A stretch of DNA of 64,000 nt from Quillaja saponaria (taxonomy: Eukaryota; Streptophyta; Magnoliopsida; Fabales; Quillajaceae). The DNA is taken from the NCBI GenBank assembly GCA_029379385.1, contig CM055608.1, forward strand, positions 19,838,350-19,902,349, read 5' to 3'. The notes beneath the pieces are model-generated. The model did no database searches, was not told the DNA's origin, and was given only the letters and a program-made list of their open reading frames with translations. The translations under genes were made by a program, and so were the position numbers. Positions within the stretch are counted from its first letter, which is position 1. The number at the start of each line of letters is the position of its first letter. Of this stretch, positions 23,215-34,737 are shown piece after piece.

Positions 23215-23353
23215 TTTTAATTTCTATCTTTAATATCTGTCTTCCATTAATACATTGCATAGCATAACTCTATTAGCAGTCTTGCTGCTCCCTACTTCAC
23301 TACCCCCGTGATCTTCGTCCACTTTTTAGGACCTCCACTGGTCCTCCATTTGG

Positions 23354-23373
23354 TTAATTAATAATTAAATATA
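23354..23373. repeat. 20-bp direct repeat, right flank of the pararetrovirus
   Basis: Exact copy of 16695-16714. See the left-flank entry. Confidence 0.5.
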
Positions 23374-24200
23374 ATCCAATAAGGATTTCAATAAAAATAA
23401 AATAACTCTTATTATATTTTAATTAGAATCCTACTTGTACTTAGTAGTTTTAAAATAAAATAACCCTTAATTTATTTAGTTAGAATTCCTCAGAAAATAA
23501 ATACTTTTGTTTATATCAATTAGGATTATAATACTACTATTATAATTAAAATAAAATAACATTTATTTATTTTAATTAGAAAACAAATTAGACTAGTATT
23601 ATTAAAATAAAACAACTCTTTATTTTATTTTAATTTATTTAAATAAAATACAACTAATCTGATACATATTAGTAAAAACAATTTCTTTCAAAAACTATTT
23701 TGACTTTATAATTTAGAAGAAAAAGAATCAAAACTATAACAAGAATAAAGAAAATGATAAGTTCACGTGGATAGTTAATTATAAAATTTTCAAGAAGCCA
23801 TAGTCCAACATCGTATAAGGAATTGCCTTTGATTATCCATAATATTTACAGAATTACCATCATCATAGCAATTATGTAACCATTCATCCATTCATACGTT
23901 TTTGTTTTTTTTATTTGTTTTGTTTTTTTGTATTTTGTAATTTGTATTTGTATTTTATTTTTTATTTATTATTTATTTTTTTTATAGATAATTCAACAAC
24001 CTTGAAACTAATGTTTAAATAACCAAGATTTATCAAAACTCAGAATTTAAACAATATAAAATTTATGAAATCTCATTTCAATAAAATCATAAACATAACC
24101 TATCCAAATCTAATTAGAATGATTAAATCAAATTCATGCTATGAATCAATCATCATAATCACGATATTGGAATCAAATTAATTCATAAACTAATAGTGTT
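23374..24200 (-). other. Copia-1 untranslated leader, PBS-proximal part
   Basis: AT-rich, no coding potential; includes a T-rich block (23899-23985). It connects the primer-binding site to the insertion point of the pararetrovirus. Confidence 0.45.
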
Positions 24201-24213
24201 GGCTCTGATACCA
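24201..24213 (-). other. Primer-binding site complementary to initiator tRNA-Met
   Basis: The minus strand reads TGGTATCAGAGCC, the standard plant retrotransposon PBS pairing with the 3' end of initiator tRNA-Met, placed directly after the LTR. Confidence 0.85.
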
Positions 24214-24214
24214 C

Positions 24215-25837
24215 TATAAGGAAATTGATTATACCAGGTACAGTAAAAATTTAAAAATTTTCGTCATAACCAAATCCCTGAGATAATCTCTATTGTTTAT
24301 GAACTAATGTTTTTTTCTATTAATCTTATAAATAGAATATTACCTCTTGAAGCGATCAGGATGATCTTAACTTTTGATCTACAAGTTGTACAAGATGTAC
24401 AATCTCTAAGTGTATTCACACCAAATGACTTGACCAAAAGCTATGTATTAGAGGCAAAAAATCTCTTTATGTGCTAGCACGAGTGATGAGATTTTCTCAC
24501 GTCTCACAAACACTCAATTTGCAAAAATTATCTACTGGGAACTTTGGCTTTCTGTGATATTTAAATAAAAGTTACAAACAATACATATGAGGTCTAAACT
24601 CATTTAAGTATGATATAACTAAACTTTAGATGATAAAATCAGATCTTATCTGTTAGACTTTCAGATAAAATAGGAAAAATCCTAATAAAGTTAATCTTAT
24701 TTTAAATTTCAAATATTATTTGTCTAGTAATTACATAGAAGCTCAAAACTTCTCTTAATCAAATTACATCTTTTTGTGTGTGAGCCCTTAAGTTCATATT
24801 AAACTGGCAATAGACTGCATTAACTTAATGTATTTTTCAATTAGATCCATATCTAGTTAATTTAAATTAAAACTAATTTTTGATTTACCCATTAATAAGA
24901 ATTAATTATTAAATTAATTCTCAGGTTACCTACAAGTTAAGATTGATGCCTAGTAGTATATGATGAATACCCAAATAATATAAATATATCTTGTGAACCT
25001 TTCTATTATTAGCTACCATGTAATTCAATATTTTCATCATTCAATGTTCCTGATTAAACTTAGAGTATGGATTAATGTAGCCTAAATTGTTTAATCTGAT
25101 GTATCTATTTATAAATCATAACTTATGTGGTAAAACCTAAATTCTCTAACCTAGTTTCATACCACCATATCCAGGAACTTTCAGAGTTATATCTTATTAA
25201 ATAACATAAAACATTCTTTCTCTTTACTGAGAGTGATAGATTATTATTGTACACTCATATATTTCCATACATAGATGGGTGTCTATATATGGAAGTATAT
25301 GATAATCCCATATACAAGGTATCTATGATGCCTCAGGTCTGAAGATCATTTACACCACTACAACGAAGACCACTAATTGACAACTATGTAAAAGTCCATA
25401 TGAGTATTCTATGATCGAGTCAATTCAGTGAATTTGTCCTATAACAAGCACTTACATATTTATTATAGTATCAACTACACAAATGATCATGAAATTGATC
25501 ACCCTCAACATTGAAGCTAATATAACATGTACTAATCTAACCGGATCATTAATTCTCATTATTAATGATCATATGATTAAGAATATTTAAGAATAAAACT
25601 TAAGAGAATATATCTCATAAGCATGATCACATCATGATTCTTTATTTCCATTGTTTATATTTATGAGATTTATCATGTTCATACTAAAGAATTAACTAGC
25701 AATTAAAGTACATGATAAATAATAATATCATATAATAATGAAACATATACATTTTATTAATAACTGAATAAGATTGTATTTAAAGTAATATACCATAGAC
25801 ATCTAATATCATTGGCTTGTAGGGCTTACTACTAACA
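24215..25837 (-). repeat. Copia-1 5' LTR
   Basis: On the minus strand it begins TGTTAGTAGTAAGCCC (25837 downward) and runs to the PBS. The outer edge is set by the TG start and the change to other repeat DNA at 25838; the inner edge reads CCTTATAG instead of a canonical CA end, so it is approximate. No second copy is in the window. Confidence 0.7.
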
Positions 25838-26128
25838 CTCATTATGATTCTAGTAAATGTTGTGGTATGGTTATTTGTAACCAGATATACTTTGTATTTT
25901 TAGTCATGTTCCATATTACATGGAACCTCTGCCAAAATTTTTAGTAAATTATTATTTATTTCAGTACATAAACATTTGGTAGTTAGCTTGTGTTTTCTAT
26001 ACTCTACTTTTATTATTTGGTTTAGTCAAGAGTCGTATTGGTTCATTTGTTTTAATGTCAAGATTATGGAGGTTTGGTAACCTATTCCTCTAGCCAGTCA
26101 TGTCTCCAAGTGGAGGTGTGATAATAAA
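25838..26128 (+). repeat. LTR family A, 3'-end fragment
   Basis: Resembles the last ~290 bp of the solo LTR at 48163-51775: both share CCAAAATTTTTAGT, GGTTTGGT, CCAGTCATG and the GGTGTGA terminus. The copia-1 LTR cuts it off on the left. Confidence 0.65.
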
Positions 26129-29100
26129 TATTGCAGACATATGAATATTACTTCATTCCCTTTAAAATGTACTTACTTTCATACATTTTACTCATTGCAC
26201 ACTAATATAAATAATATCCAAACCTAAGGAAAAAAAACCATGAGCAATATTATTTTTTGAAAAAGTCATATATATATAACAGCAGATATACAAATATGTA
26301 ATATTCGATAGTAAAGACAATGGTAATTCCATTTGATTCTCCCACTTTTCTTTATCAATCAGTGATTGCATATAATTTTGTATTGTCCATTTACATCCTA
26401 CTCCAATTCTTCCTAAACATGGCACACTTGAGCATTGTCCATCATTGCGCAACCTTTTATTCATTATATCATGTGACCTGATATGAACCTTTTCATAAAA
26501 ACATGGTTGGTAAAGGAAGACAATTAGTAGTAATACAATGTAAAAATGTTAAAGCTAACAAATACTTTAAAAAACTGAAAATATTGCATATTGTAAACCA
26601 TTTATATGATAGAGTTATTGATTAATGTAGGTTTTTTTTTTTTTTTTTTTTTTTTAAAGGACAGATCTTTTTAAAGTTTCATTCTTTAATGTAAGCATAC
26701 ATAGCAAATTTTTCACAAGATTACCAGTATTCTAACTTTGGTACAAAAGAGGCAATAGATTTGAAGGTTCATCTAATTTTACTAGATCAAAATAAGAAAT
26801 TCAATACATCTAACCTTAGACTATGGTGTTTGATTGTCCAATAAATTTTTCTCCAATGCATAATTTACACATTTGAATATAGGGAGAACACTTGCATTGT
26901 TGTTTTTCCATGAAAAATTGTTGATGTTATTATATGGAATGGAACCAACAATTACTGTCTTAGAAGTACTACAATAAACCTTTATATTTACTTGCTTCTC
27001 CTTTGTTGGCCTTTCTCTTTTTCTCTTAATAGGTTCATTGTCTTGGAAAAGCCTCTTAGAAACACAATTGATTATGCGATCTACTTTCCTAATCTTATAG
27101 TCATTGACTGTAAGAATCTGTATAATCTTTTCAACAAACAAAGTTACATTGTTCTTCAATTCTAAAACCATTCCACTGAGACATGTGATTTACGATTACA
27201 TTTCTGTCAACACTGTCGTCATGGAATTCGGTCACTCATTTCGTTGAAAGAGCAAAATTAAGCAAATAACTAAAACTGTTAATGTTAGATGTAAAGGCAT
27301 CAATTGCATACTAAGAAAAATGGAATATGCTAACATATTTGGAAACAAGTATAAATAATTATATTTCTAAATGTCATGTTCATTAAATAGTATACCTCAA
27401 CATTATTTATGATAAGAAGATTTCTCCTCTTCGTTAAATCCCTAGCGATTACAAAAATATGTTATCATGAGAACTTTTAATAAGCTTTAAAATCAAATTA
27501 TAGTTTATTAGTAATAAATAAAGTGATGCTTCATACCCCATTCTTCTTTGAGATGATTTCCACTTGTCCGCTAAATTTCTTAACAAGATTATCATTCCAA
27601 AATGTGATCCTTAAACATAAATATAATACATTAAAGTCGATTAATGCCTTTGACAAACACATTGTGCTTAAAATATCATAATATGAATATGAGTAGATAA
27701 TAAAGGATTGAAGTATATTTGTTGAAATAGGTAACATAGATATAGCTAATAGCAATTAGTCTGAATTTGAAGCTTAACATACTATCAAACAAGCAACACA
27801 ACATATGACTATTCCTTGATCATGGTCATTATAACTTTTTATTTCGTCTATGAGGCTATCTAGCACAAATTCTGTCAAATTTTTTTTCTCTATCAAAGCA
27901 TGGAATTCTATATGGCATATGATATTTTTAGGAAGTTATGTATGACTAACAGGGAATAGGAAACATTTGATTGTAAACATGTAAACTTAACTCCTTGGTC
28001 AACATATGCTTCTCAATAAGTTCATTTTCAAGATATCCAATGATAGGTTACAAATATCAATGTTGAGCCTCTTGCAGTATTGTCCCAAATTAAATATAGT
28101 GGTATCTATTTTAGTTATTGCAGGTCCAACATGCATAACAACAAATATGTTATTAACATATGCCTTAATAATTTGAAATCTCACGTCATGTATATTTAAA
28201 ATCATGTTGTCCATGTCAAACCTATCAACAATCTATTTGCAAATGTCTGGACAAAGTGCAAATAATTCCATGTGAAGCAACCCACCAAAATTGATATCGT
28301 CAATATGCTTTCCCATTCTAATAATTTTTTATCTATTACATTAATGATGTATCAATTACATTTGCACACAAACAATTATTCATTGAGCAATTTTTGGAAA
28401 CACTAATTTTCATGCGTTGAACATTTCACATAATGGACAATAATATTGTAATATGATAAAAGAAACATCTATTCTATTATGAACATACCTTTTTTTTTTT
28501 TCCTAAATTACTTGTTTGTTCAACATTTCCCTTGTCAATTTATTTATTTATTTATTAGTTTTCAATGGTTTGTTTAGTGGCTTTTTCTATTTCAATGTAA
28601 TTGTAACATCCAAAGTACCACTATCCTTGTTTCTACTTCCCAACAATCAATGTTTTCTAATAAAATAAACACATAAATGGAAATCATTTTATAGATAAAT
28701 TAACTTTCGTATTGATAAGTATCCAACATTCACCTTTATGCTGCAAGCTCTTTCAAGTATCCATTATTCCTTTCGTTAGAGATAATTCAGAATTTGGTTA
28801 TTACTCACAATTATAATTAAGCATTAAAGGGTATGCATATTAAAGAAAATAAAATTGGATATCAACAATATTAGAAACAAAATGTAAAAATAATGTTTAA
28901 AATTATTGTGAATAAAAACTCAAATGACATTAATTTTATGTAAATACTAAATTTCTTTATATAATCATTTAATTCAACTATTTCATGCAATCATTATGAA
29001 TTATACTTTTTTCTTCCATTTTCTAGCAACTTTACAATTACAAAAAAAGACTTGGATAGAGAAAAAAGTATATGTATTCATTGCTGATAACACTGTTAAT

Positions 29101-29560
29101 AAAACCCTATTTAGTTTTTTCCCTCCTTTAATTTACAATGCTCAATGAATCATGAAAAGTATATTGTTATATTTATGATTTAGACCAATAATTAATGTTT
29201 CTAGAAATTAAATAGCAAATTTTTAAAAAAACTAGATATTCATAATAACAGTATTTAATAAGTCACAAAATTAAGATAAAATAATGAATTTGAAAAAGTA
29301 GGCAAAATAAATTTTTTCTGAAGATAATGTTGATGCTAACTAAACTTTAGTTTCCCCAAAGAAGATCTAATCTTCATAATCGCTCTTCACTCAAGCAACA
29401 TAGAATAGTTGAGGTTTTCTGAACTTTTATGCCTATAGTTAAAGTAAAATAAGAAACCATGAACCAATTAAGTTTAGGATATAAAAATTATATATATTTG
29501 TGTCCGAGATGTACAAAATTGCACCTACATAAACTTATTTAGAATAGCCAGAATGACAAG
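26129..29560. other. Decayed DNA with short unassigned minus-strand ORFs
   Basis: Open frames of 70-116 codons on the minus strand (26192-26464, 26821-27171, 27531-27755, 27999-28214) look exon-like, and 26821-27171 is Lys/Asn-rich. Because a Helitron helicase lies next door, RPA-like companion genes were considered, but no motif supports it. A T/A homopolymer tract lies at 26632-26655. The segment 28300-29560 shows nothing recognisable. Confidence 0.3.
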
Positions 29561-30690
29561 TTAATGAAGAAAGTTAATCGTATAATATGGGATGAAGCAC
29601 CTATAGACCATCGCTACTACTTTGAAGCTGTTGACTAGTCACCTAAACATGTTATGAGGTCAATAGATAGTTCAAATGAATCAAAGCCGTTTGGTAGTAA
29701 AATAGTATTGCTGGGTGGTGATTTTCGATAAATACTCCCAATGGTAACTAATAGTGGAAGACTAAACATATTGGTGCATATATTAATAAATCACCTCTCT
29801 GGAAACATTGTGAGGTTCCAAGACTCCTAGAACATGCGCCTAGCAAATGTTCATTGGATATCCTAAGATATATAACATATAAAGAAATTTGGCAACTGGA
29901 TTTTAGTAGTTGGTAGTGGAAAAGTTCCAACAATTACACAAAGTGAAGAAAGAGAAAGAAACTGAATAAGAATACATCAACAACATCTATTAAAAGCAAA
30001 TAGGGATGCAGTGGAAACAATTGTAAGATCAATATATCCAGCCTTTATAAGCAACTGCGGGAACCCTACTTATTTATGATAACAGGCAATCTTAGCACCT
30101 AAAAATGCTACTGTTGATGAAATAAATGACTACATTATAGGACTTGTACCTAAAACTGCTATTGTTAATGAGATAAATGACCACATTATGGGACTTTACA
30201 AACTTTTTATAGCTCAAATGTCCTTTCAAAATCCTCCGACAACATCAAAGATCAGGAGGCATTATACTCAACAAAATTTCTTAGCAGTTTAATATTTTCA
30301 GATATACCAAAATAAGAGCTAAATCTGAAGAAATATGTCCTAATAATACTTATAAGAAACTTAAATCCTCACAAAAGGCTTTGTAATGACACAAGACTCA
30401 TTCTAAGCATAACTGGGAAGTTTGTACTAGAAGGCTTAATCATAACAGGCTCAAGACCTAGGGAAGAAACTTTAATTCCTAGAATCATGCTATCAGCTAT
30501 AGAGATTAAATGGCCTTTTGTTCTAAAGAGAAGACAGTTTCCTATCAAGGTTTCATATGCTATGACGATAAACAAGAGCCAAGGTCAAATTTTAGATCAT
30601 GTTAAAATTAATTTAAAAGAGCATGTAGTTTGGATGGGCAATTATACATTGCCATGTCTAGAATTACAAACCTAAATGGTTTAAAGCAAA
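29560..30690 (+). pseudogene. Helitron PIF1-type helicase, C-terminal half (broken)
   Basis: Readable blocks in order: IIWDEAP (Walker B, about 29585-29608), LLGGDFR followed by a stop where the family has Gln (about 29709-29731), LAPKNATVDEIND (about 30091-30130), LRNLNPSQGLCN-like block (about 30355-30390, frame-broken), and FPIKVSYAMTINKSQGQ (about 30540-30590), the helicase VI-type motif of plant Helitron RepHel proteins. The last open piece is 30487-30675. Walker A, the Rep domain and Helitron ends were not found. A 51-bp in-frame duplication lies at 30095-30196. Confidence 0.8.
30095..30196 (+). repeat. 51-bp in-frame tandem duplication in the helicase
   Basis: 30095-30145 and 30146-30196 are diverged copies coding PKNATVDEINDYIIGL and PKTAIVNEINDHIMGL. 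The unit is 17 codons, so the frame is kept. Confidence 0.85.
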
Positions 30691-32945
30691 TGTTATAAGA
30701 TGATAGACAAAAACATACAACAAATGTTGTTTACAAAGAAATGTATAACAATTTTTAAGAATTACAGATATCATACAATCCTACTTGCACAAATTCCTTT
30801 CAACTAGTACTAATCTTATAAGCACACAATTTCCAAGTATATATATGGAAGAGGACATCACAACTATAAACAAATATCACATTCAATTGATTCATAAATA
30901 GAAGAGAATATTTTTAGTAACTGAGGATATGATAAGAGCATAAGATATCAATATATTCATTTTAGGAATCTCATATATGTCTTCTTTTAAAATTTTATTT
31001 TTTGAGGTTTAACTAATTATTTCAACATTCAAAATTTCTTACAAGTTTCAGCTTAGTACCACAGATGAGAAAAATTATCATTTCCAACTAAAATGCTTTT
31101 CCGATAGATGCTACATACCAAATCATTGAATCTTATGTTTCTAAGAGCGAAGCAAAGGAAAACCTATTTTGGACGTTAGGATAATCAAATTCTAAGTTCT
31201 CACAAGAATTTGAAAATCTAAGGTTTGAATTTTTTTCATTAATCAAAATACATATATTATTGAGCCCTATGACACTTTTATTATAGATATGACAAAACCC
31301 AAAAATACTAACAAATCCAAAACTAAACCAAACCCTTGATTTAATCTAATTCTGGCCTTATACAAAATAATTGCTAAAATAACACAAACATGAAGTAAAA
31401 CCCCAACTTCTTTAGTAACACGAAAATACTATTGCAGATTATTATTCTATTGCCTATCCTCATTTTTCTTCATCAACAATCATCAGATTTATAAATAAAT
31501 ATTCTTATTTCTACCAAAACTAAGAAGCTTTATTGGGCATATCTAAGGCTTAGAAGAAAATAAACTGAAACAAATGTCACAACAAAATTGGTCAAAATAT
31601 TGATTATGCATGCAGCCATATGATATATTGAGGTGAAAATAATAATAATATAATTGCCATCTATACAATGACATATTATGATGAAGAATACAACAAGGAT
31701 GGTGGTAAAACTAGTTATGTTGATTATCAAAGATCGAAAACATCAATTAAGACCCATATAAGCTACAAACTGCAATTTGTAAAAAAAAAAAAATTGAGAC
31801 AGAGCCTATAAGAGTCTAAAAGATTGAAGGAAGATTTCTACAGTAAATAAAGGACAATAGATAATAGATAATCTTAAGAGTTTCTTATCTTACAATGTCA
31901 AACTTATAGATGACGAAGTTTCAAAGTGAAAAAGAAAGTTCTATGGTTGACAATTCAATTAGTTTTCCAGGTAAGTTCAAACACAGCCTACACACTCTCT
32001 AAATAAACACAAAAGAAATAATTTGACACACATGTAAATGCACCTAGAATAAAAAGAATAAAAGAGGTAAAAAAAAAAAAAAAAACTCAAATTGACCTAT
32101 TTGGAAAAAATATTTGGTAGCTTCAAGCAAAAATCCTAGCAAACAAATCACCTAAATATAGTTCTTTCCTCCTTGAAATAGAAACAAAAATCAAATTTTA
32201 ATAGCAAAAAATTAAAAATTAATACAGAGATCTAGATAGAAAGAGGGAAAGAGATAAAGACAAACCTTAAGGGAATAGAAAATGTTGTCAAATTAAGGGA
32301 GAAGTTAAGGTTAAAGATGAAGATGGAGGTGGGTTATATATATTTGAGCATTCTGGTGGTAAACTTTGACGGAGCTAGCTAGATTTCAAAGGGAGGCAAT
32401 TCTTAAAGGGATCGAGTTTTTAGAAATGTCTGCTATAGAGAAGAGAGGAGGGAGGAGAAAGGAAATTTGCGAGTTAGGTTTCAATTTGGAAAAATGTATC
32501 TATACTTGCGTTTCCAAATGTAAATGCATTAAGTGGCAGATGCAGAGCAAATACATATATTTTAAAATAAAATAATATTTCTATCTTTTTTGCTAGGGCA
32601 AATACAGATAACAAACTAACAAACGCAGCTAAGCTCATGAGAAATGACACCAAAATTAAACATGTACATGTGTTTGCAAAATATTATTTGCGTCTGTATT
32701 TCAAAAATTTTAAGATTTAATGCGCCTACAATTTTGGCAGACATAGATAGTGGTTATTTATGTCTGCGTGTTCGAGTATGCAAATTACAGGAATAGATTT
32801 CTTATAATGGTCCAATTCAGATAGAACTTATACTTGCCATCAATTTTGTGATGTTTGAATGAAGTAAAATAGTATTTTTGAATTTGCTTCCCAAGAAGCC
32901 AAAGATTGCGCATTATTTTCAAAAAGTTCAATCGGGATTTCAAAC
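30691..32945. other. AT-rich stretch with a CACTA-like right end
   Basis: No gene recognised. From about 32520 to 32817 there are CACTA-type subterminal motifs (GCAGATGCAGA, TTGCGTCTG, TCTGCGTG) and an end reading TTTCTTATAATGG, close to the proper end seen at 61125-61137. It is interpreted as a degraded CACTA right terminus. Confidence 0.4.
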
Positions 32946-34735
32946 TGTCATAATCTGATATTGCAATGTTATGAGCATTTGATGTAATAATGTTAAGTTT
33001 GAGGTAGTATAAGAATTCTTTTTAGTTATAAAGATAAATAAGTATCAATGTGTATATTGAGAAGTGGTGGTAAATGACATGAATAAAAAAAATAAAAAAT
33101 TAAATCAATAAATATTGTGAATTAAAGTAAATAAATATTTAGTAATATATATGAATGTACATATGTATAATAAGAACAAATATAAACTACAAATTTTAAC
33201 CAACTATTATAACCCGATATATTTTAATGTATGTTCTAAAATGTTTGTATGTAACTTGTTGTAATTAGGTAAACAAAATTATACATAAAGAAAACTAAAT
33301 TGAATAAGTATATATGCGTAAATAATAAGTATAAACTAAGAATTAATCTTCACTAAAAGTTTAGAACCATGACTTTGACTTGATTATATTTTATTTGTTT
33401 GTTTTTTCTCCTTTTATTTTCATTATTTTCTTATTTTTCTTAGCCGACTTTACCTCCTTATTTCAAGATCTTTCTAGGCTCTCTCCCATGGTCTATTCTT
33501 CTTAATTTTCCATAAGAATTCTCTCCTGGTAGCTGAGCTAGCTTTGTTCATAGAAGCCAGTTTTCTTCCTCCCTTCACTACCTTATTTCCTTTCATCAAC
33601 CTTTTCATTTCTGCCTAGCCATCATTGTTTGCTATGGGTCTCTGCCCCTGCAGCAGCTGCATTTTGCTATTCATTGTTAGCTATCTAGCAGGGCTGGACG
33701 TGGGGAGGGTGGTTGGGTGCAAGGGTGGCAAGTTAGAGGTGCAATAAAAAAATCCCTCCCTTATAGCATCAAAAACTTGTGCAATGCCTCCTATTTTTTA
33801 GTAGCAACTAAGTTGCTTTCATCCTCCTTTATGTCTGGCTGGTTAGGTGAATTGGAGGTGGTTTTTGTTAGGGTTAGGGAGGCGAGGCTGCAAGGAACAA
33901 GCTAGGTGCAGCAACCCTTTTTCCATAAGTCTTTAACTTCATGTTCCAACTGAGAGCTCTAGTTTTTGGTAAGGTTGATTCATATAATTTAGAGATGGTT
34001 TAGGAAGGGTTGTAAGCTGCCATGGTTAACAGTTAGGAATTTTCTTTTGGCAACCACAAAAGTTGTGGCTGCCAGCCCTTCAATTTTGTTGATAATTCTT
34101 GGAGTTATAGTCTTAGTTCTTTGATATCTTTGGTAGTTGATGGTTTAGTATTAGAGAGTAAGGGAATTTTGAATACTATAGGTTAGGAATAAGGAATAAA
34201 AGTAGAACTTAAATGATTAATGGAAAAGAAAAGTTGAAGCAGGTTGTATTTATGTTGAATATAAGTATAAATTAACTTTAAAACTAATGTTGAAATTATT
34301 AGTAATTGAATTGATGAAATTATGTTGATTAAATTGGGATAGGTACATATATATACACATACTCATAAACTAGAATAAATAAGTTTCCCTAAGGTGTTTG
34401 TTGAAAAGTCTCAAAGAAACTAATTGTAATATAATGAATAGAATTTGGTAGATTGAAATCTTGGGAGTGGGGGAGGGAGGGGGAGGGGGGGGTTAAGGAT
34501 TATGTGAAATTGAATAAAACGTCTAAGAGTAAAGGATAAAGAGATGTTGGTTAAGTGGTTAAGGAGTGGTAAATCTTGGAATTTGATTGCATTAATATTG
34601 GAATATCATGATCCAAGCCCTTAGTTTATTTTATAAAGATTAACTTAACTTGGATTTAATGTTAGAAAATGAGGAATGTTGAAAGTATGAGGTAGTATTG
34701 ATTTATTGATATGTATATATATATATAGTATATGC
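32946..34735 (+). repeat. LTR family A, 5' part
   Basis: Begins TGTCATAATCTGATATTG and aligns by eye with the start of the solo LTR at 48163 through features such as TTTGATGTAATAA, GAACAAATATAAACTACAAATTTTAAC (first part), AACTTTAAAACTAAT and AAATTGGGATAG. It is truncated near 34735. Confidence 0.75.
34463..34493 (+). other. G-rich tract with G-quadruplex potential
   Basis: Six closely spaced runs of three or more G, broken by single A or AGT, inside AT-rich LTR DNA. The matching position in the 48-51 kb LTR copy lacks it. Confidence 0.7.
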
Positions 34736-34737
34736 AT

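Larger units (their letters stand above)
16715..23353 (+). mobile_element. Endogenous pararetrovirus (Caulimoviridae, Florendovirus/Petuvirus-like)
   Basis: A single plus-strand block of about 6.6 kb with domains in the order movement protein, coat protein, aspartic protease, reverse transcriptase, RNase H, then a separate second ORF region and a non-coding region with a promoter-like segment. There is no integrase and no LTR. Movement protein first and RNase H last, followed by a second ORF, is the layout described for Florendovirus. All reading frames are interrupted, so this is a fossil copy. It lies inside the leader of the minus-strand copia element. Genus assignment is from layout and motif memory only. 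Confidence 0.8.
11594..25837 (-). mobile_element. Copia-1: degenerate Ty1/copia retrotransposon split by a viral insertion
   Basis: Minus-strand order is LTR (25837-24215), tRNA-Met-type PBS (24213-24201), leader (24200-23374), pararetrovirus insertion, rest of leader (16694-15479), then gag, protease, integrase, reverse transcriptase and RNase H ending at the stop at 11594-11596. Protease-integrase-RT-RNase H order identifies Ty1/copia. No LTR-like sequence follows the pol stop, so the 3' LTR is missing. All coding parts are broken. That LTR/PBS and gag-pol belong to one element is inferred from orientation, order and the fit of the insertion. Confidence 0.75.

Noticed and set aside
24212..24226. 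CACTATAAGGAAATT as a left CACTA transposon end
   Set aside because: It overlaps the tRNA-Met primer-binding site and LTR edge of copia-1, which explains it better; no CACTA subterminal repeats follow.
26821..27171. RPA-like companion gene of the Helitron
   Set aside because: No OB-fold motif could be identified; proximity alone is not enough.
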